The translations under genes and the position numbers were made by a program. From an uncultured Veillonellaceae bacterium (GTDB taxonomy: Bacteria; Bacillota; Negativicutes; Veillonellales; Megasphaeraceae), in contig UREG01000005.1 in the NCBI GenBank assembly GCA_900546795.1, positions 1 through 39,924 on the forward strand: a stretch of DNA of 39,924 bases, written 5' to 3'. Below are positions 14,707-23,440 of the stretch, piece by piece. Within the stretch, counting starts at the first letter, position 1; each line of letters starts with the position of its first letter. The notes under the pieces are model-generated. The model saw only the letters and a program-made list of their open reading frames with translations, was not told the origin of the DNA and did no database searches.

Positions 14707-15167
14707 TATTTTGCACCTCCGAATTTTTTATTCATAATTTGCGCCATCGCATCCATTGCTCTGGCTTCGGCGATTTTCTCATCATCGCCGCTTGTAGCGT
14801 CAGTGCCAACGCCGTTAACGCCGCTGTCAAGATTGTCCTTAACCATATCGGCAACAAGTTGCTGCGCGGCATTCTGCACCGGTTTTACTGCTCTTACCGC
14901 ATCAATATAGGGCTTAATATCGTTGGCAGTTTTGCCGTTTTTCTTTGCTTCGGCAATAATAGCGCTCACCGCCGCATTATCACGGCAGTCCAGCGCTTCA
15001 AGATCTGCCACACGATTTCGTTCTTCCTCAACGGCGGCGAGCACAAGTGCTTCTGTATCTACCGTTGGCGGTTCTTGGTTACGCACAGTTATATTCTGTG
15101 CCGCTTGCGGATTATCGTCAGCAAGTTTTAACCCCAGGCCATTTAAAAATTCCTCCAATTTACTCAT
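14706..15167 (-). CDS. Possible internally initiated scaffold protein (Nu3-like)
   Basis: Within the protease gene, an in-frame ATG (reading MSKLEEFLNGLGLKLADDNP) is preceded by GGAGGTACAAACG on the minus strand, a strong ribosome binding site with suitable spacing. Lambda makes scaffold Nu3 from an internal start of gene C in the same place. The product would be about 153 residues, helical and acidic, and end with the protease. Separate synthesis is an inference from the binding site and the lambda precedent. Confidence 0.55.
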   Translation of the reverse strand: MSKLEEFLNGLGLKLADDNPQAAQNITVRNQEPPTVDTEALVLAAVEEERNRVADLEALDCRDNAAVSAIIAEAKKNGKTANDIKPYIDAVRAVKPVQNAAQQLVADMVKDNLDSGVNGVGTDATSGDDEKIAEARAMDAMAQIMNKKFGGAK

Positions 15168-15842
15168 CGTTTGTACCTCCACTTTTTTATTGATGCACGC
15201 TTTCAGTGCATCCTGATTTTTAAAATCGGCAGTCTCAAACTGCACACGGTTCACTATAAGGCTGCTGCCATCAAGCACGGGCGTAACACTGCCCTGTATC
15301 TCATCAACAAACCCTTTTTCAAGACACTCAGCCGCCCCCATCCAGGTTTCCGCGTCCATCATTGCCGTAAGCTCCTCGCTGCTTACCTTGCAGCGCTTGC
15401 GATACGCCGCAATAATACTCTCTTTAATCACAGTAAGCGCCTCTACCGTATTTGCCAGCTCCTCTGCACCGTAATAATCATATAACCCAATAGCAGGGTT
15501 ATGAATCATAAATAGCGCGTTACTCGGCATAATAATTTTGTCACCGGCTACGGCAATAATGGTCGCAGCCGATGCTGCAAGCCCATCAATTACAACCGTT
15601 ACCTTGCCCTTATAGGCCAGTAGCTGATTATGGATAGCATGCGCAGCAAACACATCACCGCCGCCGCTGTTGATACGCACGGTTATATCGCGCCCACCGA
15701 GCGCTTCAAGATCAGCTGCAAAAGATGCCGGCGCCGTTTCATTGCCAAACCAGCTTTCTTGACCGGCAATCGGACCGTATATCAGGATTTCGCTGCTATT
15801 ATTAACTTCGTTTTTAACCTGCCAGAATTTACTCGGCTGCAT
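14706..15842 (-). CDS. ClpP-type prohead protease with scaffold-like C-terminus
   Basis: Head maturation serine protease, ClpP/crotonase fold (378 aa). GGRDITVRINSGGGDVFAAH forms the oxyanion strand, nucleophile S91 is in GLAASAATI, and H114 is in FMIHNP. Residues 200-378 are helical and charged (LVLAAVEEERNRVADLEALD; VADMVKDNLDSGVN), probably an internal scaffold as in lambda gpC/Nu3. An internal start such as M-S-K-L-E-E-F near 15165 with GGAGGTACAAACG upstream could yield the scaffold alone. It overlaps the portal gene by 14 bases. Confidence 0.93.
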   Translation of the reverse strand: MQPSKFWQVKNEVNNSSEILIYGPIAGQESWFGNETAPASFAADLEALGGRDITVRINSGGGDVFAAHAIHNQLLAYKGKVTVVIDGLAASAATIIAVAGDKIIMPSNALFMIHNPAIGLYDYYGAEELANTVEALTVIKESIIAAYRKRCKVSSEELTAMMDAETWMGAAECLEKGFVDEIQGSVTPVLDGSSLIVNRVQFETADFKNQDALKACINKKVEVQTMSKLEEFLNGLGLKLADDNPQAAQNITVRNQEPPTVDTEALVLAAVEEERNRVADLEALDCRDNAAVSAIIAEAKKNGKTANDIKPYIDAVRAVKPVQNAAQQLVADMVKDNLDSGVNGVGTDATSGDDEKIAEARAMDAMAQIMNKKFGGAK

Positions 15843-17445
15843 TATTCATTTCACCTCCTTCACCAGTCTTATCCGCCCGCGGTACTTCCAGCCCTTTTGT
15901 TTTCCAAGTGCTGTGTTCGATAGCGATTTGGTCGATGTTATTATCGTAGTCGGTACCCGTAAGCTCTGCCGCCTCGCGCTCGCCGGTGCTAAAGCCATAT
16001 TTCACACGCAGCGCGGCGCCGTTTACTTCTTTTACCGGATCCAACATCCCCATAACAGGACCGAACCAGTCCGCACCGCTCCACGCTCTTGTAATAATTG
16101 GGTCTTCACCAAATCCCGGAGCTTTAACACGCCCAATCGCTACCGCCTCCGCCAGCCACGTTTCATAGACAGGCTGACAAAAGTCGCGTGCAAACCAAGT
16201 ACGCCGCGTCCTAAATACAGCAGATGCCTGTAACAGCGCCGCTCTCGCCGCTGAATACGACGACTGAAAACGGCTTAACAATACCTCTGATGGGATTCCC
16301 AATGAAGCACCAATCTGACAAATCAACGTATTCGTAAAGGTTTCAAACGTCGATAAGTTACGGCTGCCATCAATCGCCTTCACATCAATACCCGGCGGCA
16401 AAAGGTTAAGCGTGCCGCTGCCAACCTCAACGCCGTCCAGATCCTCCGGTGCCACTCGCTCGTGCGGTCCGTAGGTACTGCCTAAAACATCTCCAACGTT
16501 ATTGCTGCTGCCTGTACCGGAAGTGAAAAACAACGTAAAATACGATTTTACAATCGCAGCCGTCAGCTCTGCGGTGGTATAACGGCTGACTTGCTTTAAT
16601 ACCTCGATCGCAGGCGCAATATACGGTACACCTCGGTATTGCTCCGGACGCTCCTCGTGCGATATTTGCAGAATATTTCTTCGCCCGCTTCGTGTGCCAA
16701 AGGCTTCTACCCTAACCCATTCTAACTTGCCCGCAGGGCTGGTAAGGTCAAACGGCACGCGGTTAGCAACCCAATATGCAACAACCGCCCCATCACCGTC
16801 AATTTCCACGCCGCTGATTATGCGGTTGCCGTTCTGTGGATTGCGCTGCTCTACCGACCACGGCGATTCTGTGCCATACACCGAAGCAGCTCCCGGATTG
16901 CATACGCGGCTTGCCTCAAAAAGCTGGATGCGGATACTGTACGGGTTATCAGGGCGCGGCTTGCGGTATTTCATGGCAACCCAAGCATCGCCGTCGATGA
17001 GATACGACAAATACGCAATGTCCTGCATATCATAAAAGCTATTTTTACGGTACAGATCACAAGAGTTACTTTCTGCCCATAGGTTAAATTCCCGCACGGT
17101 ACTACGCTGCCATTCCTTGGCTTCCTCGGCAGTTAGGCCGAGCAGCTTGTAATCAATTTTCGGAGAGACGCGCAACCCTGCGCCGATAACATTGTTGCGG
17201 TTGCTGTTAATCGCACCTGCACCGACTGCGGAATTATAAAATAAATCTGTACTGCGGCTGCGCAAAAGCGGCAGATTCGCATCGACATCAGCTTTGGTGC
17301 TGGATTTTAATGGATAATACCCCTTTAAAGCCGTCCTTGTCCTGCTTGCGCCGCCCTCACTATAACCGCTATTCATCACAATGGGCGCGGATGCCTTAGT
17401 AGGATGCCGCGCCCGTACCGGGTATGTTTTTTTACGTTTTTTCAT
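15829..17445 (-). CDS. Portal protein (lambda gpB family)
   Basis: Dodecameric DNA portal (538 aa). Lambda-portal features are SRSTDLFYNSAVGAGAINSN followed by RNNVIGAGLRVSPKID at the N-terminus, EEAKEWQRSTVREFNLWAES, YLIDGDAWVAMKYR, LQISHEERPEQYRGVPYIAP and SLGIPSEVLLSRFQSSYSAA with RAALLQA. A basic N-terminal stretch (KKRKKTYPVRARHPTK) precedes the core. It starts at ATG after TAGGAGGTATAGAC. Confidence 0.95.
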   Translation of the reverse strand: MKKRKKTYPVRARHPTKASAPIVMNSGYSEGGASRTRTALKGYYPLKSSTKADVDANLPLLRSRSTDLFYNSAVGAGAINSNRNNVIGAGLRVSPKIDYKLLGLTAEEAKEWQRSTVREFNLWAESNSCDLYRKNSFYDMQDIAYLSYLIDGDAWVAMKYRKPRPDNPYSIRIQLFEASRVCNPGAASVYGTESPWSVEQRNPQNGNRIISGVEIDGDGAVVAYWVANRVPFDLTSPAGKLEWVRVEAFGTRSGRRNILQISHEERPEQYRGVPYIAPAIEVLKQVSRYTTAELTAAIVKSYFTLFFTSGTGSSNNVGDVLGSTYGPHERVAPEDLDGVEVGSGTLNLLPPGIDVKAIDGSRNLSTFETFTNTLICQIGASLGIPSEVLLSRFQSSYSAARAALLQASAVFRTRRTWFARDFCQPVYETWLAEAVAIGRVKAPGFGEDPIITRAWSGADWFGPVMGMLDPVKEVNGAALRVKYGFSTGEREAAELTGTDYDNNIDQIAIEHSTWKTKGLEVPRADKTGEGGEMNNAAE

Positions 17446-17456
17446 GTCTATACCTC

Positions 17457-17687
17457 CTAATCCCGCATAATTACCTGTATTGCACGCCGTGCATGTCCGC
17501 CCCCGCTGCCGTCAATGGTTGCTCCCGCAGCCATAAGACTGCTGATCGCTTCGCGTATCTCGGATAGATCCGCTCTGGTGAGCGTACGGTTACCGATTTT
17601 ATAACTCTGCCCGGCAATTAAAATAGCTTTTTCCGCTTCCAAATACTGTTTTAACCGTAAATTTAAAGCCTCGTTTGACACCATCAT
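17457..17687 (-). CDS. DUF6148-type head protein (gpW-like position)
   Basis: A 76-residue protein in the place of lambda gpW, between terminase and portal. AEKAILIAGQSYKIGNRTLT followed by RADLSEIREAISSL is the common core of DUF6148/gpW-like head-completion proteins: two helices joined by a short beta-hairpin containing the Y-x-I-x-x-R-x-L-T-R-A-D-L motif. It overlaps TerL by 4 bases. The head-stabilising role is assigned by order. Confidence 0.8.
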   Translation of the reverse strand: MMVSNEALNLRLKQYLEAEKAILIAGQSYKIGNRTLTRADLSEIREAISSLMAAGATIDGSGGGHARRAIQVIMRD

Positions 17688-19639
17688 TCACCTCTTATGC
17701 CGCGTTTTATACAGCCAAAGCTGCGCTTTTTATTATTATTTGCCGCCTTTTGGCTTGTTTTTCGTTTCTGCTTAGTTTCTTTATTGCTTTCGTCGTTATG
17801 GATCAATTGTTTAAGCTGCTGCCAGTCTACATTCATACTGGCAAGGCAAGCAAGGTTATATACGCGCAGATCAAGTGGTTCATTACGTTTGTCCTTGGCT
17901 ATATTTTCCCATTGCCACACCACACGACCGTTTTTCTTGCGGGCAACCTTCTGCTCCGCAATAAGTCCGCGAAAATAGATATCGTCGTAGCCGCGGTTCC
18001 ACAGTATTTCACTGATTGTACTGCCGTCATCTTCCTGCTGATCCAGCGGGAAGTGAAAGTATTTCGGTCCCGGTACATCGATGGAAAGCCTATCCATAAC
18101 ATACTGTTTTCCGCTGTCTGTGCCGATTAATACCAGCGGTATTGTTCTGCTGCCGGCAGCCGTAACTTTTGTATATTTATGGATGATAGGCACGCCCGGT
18201 GTCGAGGCTCCCTTTACGGCAAAGCACTGCCGCGCCAAACGACGCAGACTGTAACCATACACCTCTTTGCTGTAGTGACCGCCGCTATCAATGAAAGTGC
18301 GTGGCACAATCAGCCCTGTACCGTTTTTAAAACGGTATTCACGATCAAGCTGCTCATCAAGTTGCGCCCATACCTCCGGCGTATCCGGCGCACCAAGGAT
18401 AATACCTTTCTTAATTCCCCAGCATTCCTCATGTTCACCCCAGCCGCAGATTTCGTATTCCAGTCGATTGTCCTGCACGTCCACTGCCGCCGTCAGAACT
18501 AACACCCCGTCCGGAAGCTCTGCACCATACGCTTCACGACGCGCTAAAAATTTATCCGTACTGTCAAAAGCCCCCTTACGCTCATAAGGTTCGCCAAAAC
18601 GAGTATTTACAACTACTTTTTCACGTTCCGGATCTCCTTTCGCTTCCAGCCATTCCTGCATTACCGCCGCCCAGCTAAGCCACGGGGACGCCCAGCAGTT
18701 AACAAAAAAGCTCCGCACGCCTTTAGTAAGCGCCGAAGCATTTTGCGTAATATATTTCTGTGGTGCGCGCCGCATTTCCTCTTCCCTAAAGCTATACCCA
18801 CAGTCTGGACAGCGCCATGTAACGGCGTTGACCTTAACATGTGCCCTGCCCTTCTTGTCCGTCACGGTTTCATGCTCCGTTACAATCTGACGGTGCGTAA
18901 TAAGATGATACTCATGACAATTCGGACATTCGTGCTGCCATTCCTCCTGCGTGCCTTCATGGTATTCCTCTTCTATGCGGCTTTCACCGCTAATGGTTGG
19001 CGTGGAAAACAATCCCATACGCTTATCCCAGAAGGTGGTCATTCGCTTGGCCGCAAGGTCTACCGGATCGCCTTCCGAGCCGGCGCTGTCCGGAAAACGG
19101 TCAACCTCATCCGCTAGCAGAATTTTTATAGGGCGGCTTGCAAGTCCTGCCGGGCTGTTTGCTCCGCCCATGATTAAGCGTCCACCCGGAAACAGCTTTG
19201 ATAAAATTGTATTGCCGCTTTCTCGGGTTTTGGTGTCTCGGAAGATTGCAGTCAGCACGTTGGTATCTCGTATCATCGGCGCTATGCGGCTTTTACTGTA
19301 ATCCTGCGCCATGTCAATGGTCGGTTGTATCATCAGAATCGGTGCCGGCGCAAGGTGCGCAAAGCGACCGATAATATTGTTGAGACAGTCCGATTTTCCG
19401 ATCTGGCTGCATGACATTACTACAACCTTCCACGTCTTCGGCTCGGTAAAAGCGTCCATAATGGCACGCTGATACGGCGCGCGGTCTGTTCTCCAGCGCC
19501 CCGGCTCACTTGCAGCTTCTCCTGACAGCATTCTGTAGCTGTCCGCCCACGCCGACACGCTTAGATTCGGCAGTGGCTGCAGAGCCTGCTTTGCAATTTT
19601 CTTAAACAACGTAACCGTCTTTTGCACTGTTGTCGTCAC
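17684..19639 (-). CDS. Terminase large subunit (lambda gpA family)
   Basis: DNA-packaging ATPase and cos nuclease (651 aa). Hallmarks are SVSAWADSYRMLSGEAASEP then GRWRTDRAPYQRAIMDAF; the ATPase lysine region VVVMSCSQIGKSD; Walker B KILLADEVDRFP; and the four-cysteine zinc unit CPNCHEY ... CPDCGY. The C-terminal nuclease core includes LTAAVDVQDNRLEYEICGWG and FIDSGGHYSKEVY. GTG start overlaps the TerS stop (GTGA). Lambda-type terminases cut cohesive ends, so a cos packaging strategy is expected. Confidence 0.95.
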   Translation of the reverse strand: MTTTVQKTVTLFKKIAKQALQPLPNLSVSAWADSYRMLSGEAASEPGRWRTDRAPYQRAIMDAFTEPKTWKVVVMSCSQIGKSDCLNNIIGRFAHLAPAPILMIQPTIDMAQDYSKSRIAPMIRDTNVLTAIFRDTKTRESGNTILSKLFPGGRLIMGGANSPAGLASRPIKILLADEVDRFPDSAGSEGDPVDLAAKRMTTFWDKRMGLFSTPTISGESRIEEEYHEGTQEEWQHECPNCHEYHLITHRQIVTEHETVTDKKGRAHVKVNAVTWRCPDCGYSFREEEMRRAPQKYITQNASALTKGVRSFFVNCWASPWLSWAAVMQEWLEAKGDPEREKVVVNTRFGEPYERKGAFDSTDKFLARREAYGAELPDGVLVLTAAVDVQDNRLEYEICGWGEHEECWGIKKGIILGAPDTPEVWAQLDEQLDREYRFKNGTGLIVPRTFIDSGGHYSKEVYGYSLRRLARQCFAVKGASTPGVPIIHKYTKVTAAGSRTIPLVLIGTDSGKQYVMDRLSIDVPGPKYFHFPLDQQEDDGSTISEILWNRGYDDIYFRGLIAEQKVARKKNGRVVWQWENIAKDKRNEPLDLRVYNLACLASMNVDWQQLKQLIHNDESNKETKQKRKTSQKAANNNKKRSFGCIKRGIRGE

Positions 19640-20103
19640 CTTGTAAATATATCCGGCTTATACTCGCTTAATTCCGTAAGCCTTGCATGTATTTCTTCCG
19701 CAAGTCTCCGATCGATATAATCCTTTTCACGATTTGCAAGCTGCGGCGCCATCTTAGCCGGAATACCCAAAAGCTGGCTGCGTAAATTAGTAAGCATATC
19801 TGTCATCACCATTTCTACATCTGCTGCCGCATGATATTCATTGTTCTTTACCTTTAGTTCTAACTCTGCCAGCTGCCGTTTTGCCTTCTCGTGCTTTGCT
19901 TTTTCTTCCATGTATTCTATCTCTTCATCGGAGGCGTACTTATATGCATAGTATTCCGATATAGCTTCCGATAAAATAAAATTTCCTTCCGCTTCTCGCG
20001 TTATGATTTCCTTATTTACTAGTTGATTTACTCGACGCTCCGTAATACACAAAAGTTCCGCCAACTCAGCTGCAGAGCCACGTTTCCGTTCTTTTCCTTT
20101 CAC
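19636..20103 (-). CDS. Terminase small subunit (Nu1-like)
   Basis: DNA-recognition subunit (155 aa). An N-terminal helix-turn-helix (SAAELAELLCITERRVNQLV, about residues 9-30) with a wing is followed by a coiled coil (EEIEYMEEKAKHEKAKRQLA) and a DUF1441/Nu1-type C-terminal segment (LTNLRSQLLGIPAKMAPQLA). The start is GTG at 20103 behind AAGGGGGTG. It is the first gene of the late packaging block and follows the terminator at 20237. Confidence 0.9.
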   Translation of the reverse strand: MKGKERKRGSAAELAELLCITERRVNQLVNKEIITREAEGNFILSEAISEYYAYKYASDEEIEYMEEKAKHEKAKRQLAELELKVKNNEYHAAADVEMVMTDMLTNLRSQLLGIPAKMAPQLANREKDYIDRRLAEEIHARLTELSEYKPDIFTR

Positions 20104-20345
20104 ATAAACACCCCCTTAACACTTATGTATGGAAGGAAATGGATAAAAAAAATTTTGTATCTAATTGGTTTTCGGGGTTCGAAAGACCCTCGAGCCCGAT
20201 TGTTAACCGGAAGAACCTACCAAGTTTTCCTGCACATAAAAACAGAGCCCCGGATAGTAGGCTCTGTTTCTGTAATAGTAATTTCACTTGGTCGTCTCGG
20301 CCCTGTATTTGGTTTTCCTAATAGCTCAGTTTATAGTCTATCATG
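20104..20345. other. Non-coding gap between activator and terminase: expected late-promoter/cos region
   Basis: No gene is visible here. It contains a terminator (20237-20268) and, between it and the terminase start, a GC-rich stretch (20174-20212) with the near-palindrome GGGGTTCGAAAGACCC followed by CTCGAGCC. In lambda-like phages cos lies next to terS, and ArpU/RinA-type activators act on a promoter just before terS. Both would fit here, but I cannot identify a cos sequence or a clear promoter. Confidence 0.45.
20237..20268 (-). terminator. Terminator after the early operon (activator gene)
   Basis: Read on the minus strand: AACAGAGCC, 10-base loop, GGCTCTGTT followed by a short T-run. 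It is 78 bases past the activator stop and just before the packaging genes, separating early from late transcription. Confidence 0.75.
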
Positions 20346-20822
20346 TCAAGGGTGGGGATGGTAGGGGATTTCCGAAGTGAGTTTGTAAAATTTATCAGAA
20401 AATTTTCTGGTAAATTCTTCAAGCGCTTTTTTATGCATTGTCTGCCGTACATGATCTTCTGTTGCTTCCACGCAAAATGCTATCTCTCTCCAAGTTTCAT
20501 CGTTGATGTATCTCCCCAATAATATAGCTCGCAACTTTTTATCGTCGATACTGTCAATTTGCTGTAATACGGTATCTTCAAATTGTCTGTACTGAGAAAC
20601 AACGCTTTTCTGTCTCTGCAGCTGCCTTTTAAATCTATCCAAGTCTTCTGCACACCAAAAGCTCTGCTGACTGGACTTACTCGTAACAAGGGATAATTCC
20701 CCAGTTATCCTATCTGATGGTCCCGAAAAGATTTCTCGCTCCATCCGCCTAATAAGCTTGCTGCGCTGTTGTATTTCTGCCGGAATATCTCTATACTGCG
20801 ATAAGTATTCATCCGCTGTCAT
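20346..20822 (-). CDS. ArpU/RinA-like late transcription activator (DUF1492-type)
   Basis: A 158-residue sigma-like regulator. The N-terminal half is a helical region (ADEYLSQYRDIPAEIQQRSK, RFKRQLQRQKSVVSQYRQFE). The C-terminal half, LRAILLGRYINDETWREIAF followed by CVEATEDHVRQTMHKKALEE, is a sigma-70 region 4-like helix-turn-helix. This family activates packaging/late genes in Gram-positive and Negativicute prophages. Being the last early gene, right before the late block, fits. It overlaps the preceding gene by 4 bases. Confidence 0.85.
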   Translation of the reverse strand: MTADEYLSQYRDIPAEIQQRSKLIRRMEREIFSGPSDRITGELSLVTSKSSQQSFWCAEDLDRFKRQLQRQKSVVSQYRQFEDTVLQQIDSIDDKKLRAILLGRYINDETWREIAFCVEATEDHVRQTMHKKALEEFTRKFSDKFYKLTSEIPYHPHP

Positions 20823-21283
20823 TCATTCGCCTCCTCCATACGTATTGGCGCGATTACCCCTAGAAACGCACCACTATTTGCATTATATACAGCAACCGGT
20901 GATACTTTATTTTTTACGGTGAAACGCAAACCCTTTGCATTTCCAAAATATTTAAGTGGTTTTTCATCGACGTACACGTAAGGGGCATCTGTTAATGTCA
21001 CATCAGCTGGTTCCAATTGTAACGCTTTCACGCCATCGTTCAACACTTTTATTGATCCTTTCCACTGCGCCGCAATTTTATTTTCTAATGCGTCATCCAC
21101 TATTCTCCTAAGGCCTTCACCCGATTCACCTGTCAGATTCAAATAACATTCTCGTTTAGGAATAGCAAAAATCGTATAGTAGCTAAATAACAGATATACA
21201 ACATCACCGGTATTGTACCATCTAACGGTTTGCTTTTTTTGCAGTGCTTTCATCGCTTCAGTTTGGATCTTTATTGTGTCCAC
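20819..21283 (-). CDS. Hypothetical phage protein
   Basis: I do not recognise this protein (154 aa from the chosen start). The core is mixed alpha/beta (VRWYNTGDVVYLLFSYYTIF, LNLTGESGEGLRRIVDDALE, APYVYVDEKPLKYFGNAKGL). The open frame reaches 21322, but GTG at 21283 is preceded by AAGGAGGCGAATGAC overlapping the stop of the upstream gene, so I place the start there. Position immediately before the late activator suggests early expression. Confidence 0.65.
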   Translation of the reverse strand: MDTIKIQTEAMKALQKKQTVRWYNTGDVVYLLFSYYTIFAIPKRECYLNLTGESGEGLRRIVDDALENKIAAQWKGSIKVLNDGVKALQLEPADVTLTDAPYVYVDEKPLKYFGNAKGLRFTVKNKVSPVAVYNANSGAFLGVIAPIRMEEANE

Positions 21284-21296
21284 GTCATTCGCCTCC

Positions 21297-21515
21297 TTAA
21301 TGTTCTCTCCGATCAATGCCACCCTTTAGGCATCGATCCCGCAAGCTATATCCGTAAGCACGTTTTCTGTCTACGCACCAATGGTGCCGCTTCTTCTGTT
21401 CATCCACCATCTGCGCTACTTCCTCCGGCGATCTCTTATGGCTGCGAACGGATGTATCCAACGGCACACTGGTTACAATCCCGCTGGCTCTCAGACGCTC
21501 TAATATTTTTGACAT
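21297..21515 (-). CDS. Hypothetical small basic phage protein
   Basis: A 72-residue protein rich in R, K and H (EEVAQMVDEQKKRHHWCVDR then KRAYGYSLRDRCLKGG). An AAGGAGATACAAGC site precedes ATG, and its end overlaps the next gene's ribosome binding site, so it is likely translated. No domain is recognised; two cysteines and clustered histidines are too few for a secure zinc-finger call. Confidence 0.65.
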   Translation of the reverse strand: MSKILERLRASGIVTSVPLDTSVRSHKRSPEEVAQMVDEQKKRHHWCVDRKRAYGYSLRDRCLKGGIDRREH

Positions 21516-21530
21516 GCTTGTATCTCCTTC

Positions 21531-21746
21531 TTACGTATTTTTGTAGATTTTATATATTCCAGTTATCAATCCACGTATCTGCTGCTCCTGTATCTCAATT
21601 CCTTCTTTAGTTTTTGGCATGTTTCCAGACACATAACAGTAGCAATTAACGGAACACCGCCCTTCATTATCTTGCACCCGGAATGCATCACCAGACTTAA
21701 GGCCAAATACTCCGCACCAGACTGCATCAATATAGCTGTTCTTCAT
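21531..21746 (-). CDS. Hypothetical small phage protein
   Basis: A 71-residue protein with VWCGVFGLKSGDAFRVQDNE then GRCSVNCYCYVSGNM and a helical end (IEIQEQQIRGLITGIYKIYK). No family recognised. It starts 6 bases after the helicase stop with a GGGG-type ribosome binding site and is read with the replication operon. Confidence 0.6.
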   Translation of the reverse strand: MKNSYIDAVWCGVFGLKSGDAFRVQDNEGRCSVNCYCYVSGNMPKTKEGIEIQEQQIRGLITGIYKIYKNT

Positions 21747-21752
21747 ATGCTG

Positions 21753-23117
21753 TTATCCCCGCTTTCGTACTTCCTCTATTCTAAGTTTGATCGCCTCTAA
21801 CAACGCTTCTTGCTGATGATCTTTTCTTTCCAATGCCCGCATAACTTGTTCATCGATTGAGTTTCTAACTACCAGATGGTGGATAATCACCATCTCCGTC
21901 TGCCCTGTCCGCGCCAGCCTGGCGTTAGCTTGTTTATACAGTTCCAAACTCCACGTCAAGCCGAACCACACGATAATGTGTCCTCCGGCCTGTAGATTAA
22001 GCCCATAAGCTGCGCTTGCCGGGTGCGCTAGCAACATCGAGATCTCTCCCCGATTCCATCGACGCATTTCTTCTGGTCCTTGCAGCTCCTCTGCCTCCGG
22101 GAACCTTTCCATAAGTCTTTTCTTGTCATGCTCATATGCATAAAACACCAGAATCGGCTGCCCCGAATTATTTTCAACGATATCCGCCAGAGCGTCTAAC
22201 TTCGCCTGATGGACTTCTACAACTCCTTGATCGTCATCATATACCGCACCATTTCCTAACTGCAGCAACTTATTAGACAGCGTAGCAGCATTAGCTGCCG
22301 TGATTTCTTTGTCCTTAAATTCCAGGACATACTGCTTCTCCAACTGCCGGTACATCTCCCTGCTTTTTTCGTCCAGATTCACCGGTATCGTCACACTCCG
22401 CGATTCCGGAAGCCTGATACAGCCTTTCAGGCTCATGCATATATCTTCGATTTTCTGCCATATTTTCCGTTCTGCGCCCTCGTTAGCCAGTCGGTAGCTA
22501 TATACGATAGGCCCATTCGTTTTTTCCGGCAAAAAGTACCGTCTTCGGTATTCTCCGATTGTTCTTCCCAGACGTTCTCCACCATCTAATAAATACAGCT
22601 GCGCCCACAAATCCATCATAGACCGCGGGGACGGTGTACCCGTAAGTTCTACTAACCGCGGAAATGTACCGCGTACTTTTTTCAGGGCTCTGAATCGCTG
22701 TGCCGATGGATTTTTAAAACTGCTGGATTCGTCCAACACCACCATATCGAAGGGAAGGCGGTTTTTGTAATAACTTACCAGCCATGGAACGTTCTCACGA
22801 TTAATGATGTAGATATCTGCCTGGTGCTGCAGCGCCGCAACCCGTTTTCGCAAATCACCAAGTATAGTGGATGTGGACAAATACGACAAGTGCCGCCATT
22901 TCTCTGTTTCATCTTGCCACGTACTTTCTGCCACTTTTTTCGGTGCAACAACCAGCACTTTGTTGATTTCTAATCGATCATACATTAGTTCCGATATCGC
23001 CGTTAAGGTAATAACGGTTTTTCCGGCCCCCATATCCACAAATAAGCCATACCTCGGATTATTGATGATCCGTTCGATCGCTATCTTTTGATAGTCAAAT
23101 GGTTGAAATCGATTCAC
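21753..23117 (-). CDS. SNF2-family DEAD/DEAH helicase
   Basis: Superfamily 2 translocase (454 aa). Motif I is VDMGAGKTVITL (K33), motif II is VVLDESSSFKN (D-E-S-S), motif III is LVELTGTPSPRS, and motifs V/VI include GLNLQAGGHIIVWFGLTWSL and ANARLARTGQTEMVIIHHLV. N-terminal FQPFDYQKIAIERII is the Q-type entry. This single-domain phage helicase usually lies with the VRR-NUC nuclease and the replication proteins, as here. GTG start overlaps the VRR-NUC stop by 4 bases. Role in phage replication or recombination. Confidence 0.93.
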   Translation of the reverse strand: MNRFQPFDYQKIAIERIINNPRYGLFVDMGAGKTVITLTAISELMYDRLEINKVLVVAPKKVAESTWQDETEKWRHLSYLSTSTILGDLRKRVAALQHQADIYIINRENVPWLVSYYKNRLPFDMVVLDESSSFKNPSAQRFRALKKVRGTFPRLVELTGTPSPRSMMDLWAQLYLLDGGERLGRTIGEYRRRYFLPEKTNGPIVYSYRLANEGAERKIWQKIEDICMSLKGCIRLPESRSVTIPVNLDEKSREMYRQLEKQYVLEFKDKEITAANAATLSNKLLQLGNGAVYDDDQGVVEVHQAKLDALADIVENNSGQPILVFYAYEHDKKRLMERFPEAEELQGPEEMRRWNRGEISMLLAHPASAAYGLNLQAGGHIIVWFGLTWSLELYKQANARLARTGQTEMVIIHHLVVRNSIDEQVMRALERKDHQQEALLEAIKLRIEEVRKRG

Positions 23118-23410
23118 GGCGTATCACCGCATCGACGGGAAAAACTATCCACGCAGCTCACGGCCATTTCAGGGCTATCAATAACCGCTACTGCCACACC
23201 GCGCTGCTGTAATATACCCCGCCATGCTTCTTGCAGCGGCCGCAGGATCTTTCCCGGAGCTTTCAGCTCAGCAAAAAATACAACCCCTCCCGGAAGTATA
23301 CACAACCGATCCGGAACACCCGCCCGACCAGGAGAAACAAATTTTAAACACAATCCACCGCGCTTTTCTACTTCACGGATCAATGCTTTCTCTACTGTCC
23401 TTTCCCTCAT
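23114..23410 (-). CDS. VRR-NUC domain nuclease
   Basis: A 98-residue nuclease of the VRR-NUC (PD-(D/E)XK-like) family, as found alone in phages next to an SNF2 helicase. Motifs: TVEKALIREVEKRGGLCLKF (helix), GVPDRLCILPGG (D), VVFFAELKAPG (E-x-K) and LRPLQEAWRGILQQRGVAVA. The open frame continues upstream to 23500 over the 241-bp repeat, giving a repetitive WATLATLAT sequence that I consider non-coding. The ATG at 23410 has GAGAGGTAGAC upstream and fits the family start. Probably resolves or nicks branched DNA, perhaps with the helicase. Confidence 0.9.
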   Translation of the reverse strand: MRERTVEKALIREVEKRGGLCLKFVSPGRAGVPDRLCILPGGVVFFAELKAPGKILRPLQEAWRGILQQRGVAVAVIDSPEMAVSCVDSFSRRCGDTP

Positions 23411-23440
23411 GTCTACCTCTCTGTCTAAATAATAATTACA

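Noticed and set aside
20150..20235. tRNA-like sequence (GGGTTCGAAAGACCC)
   Set aside because: The apparent T-arm has the wrong loop (no TTCRANY in a 7-base loop) and no acceptor or anticodon stem can be drawn on either strand.
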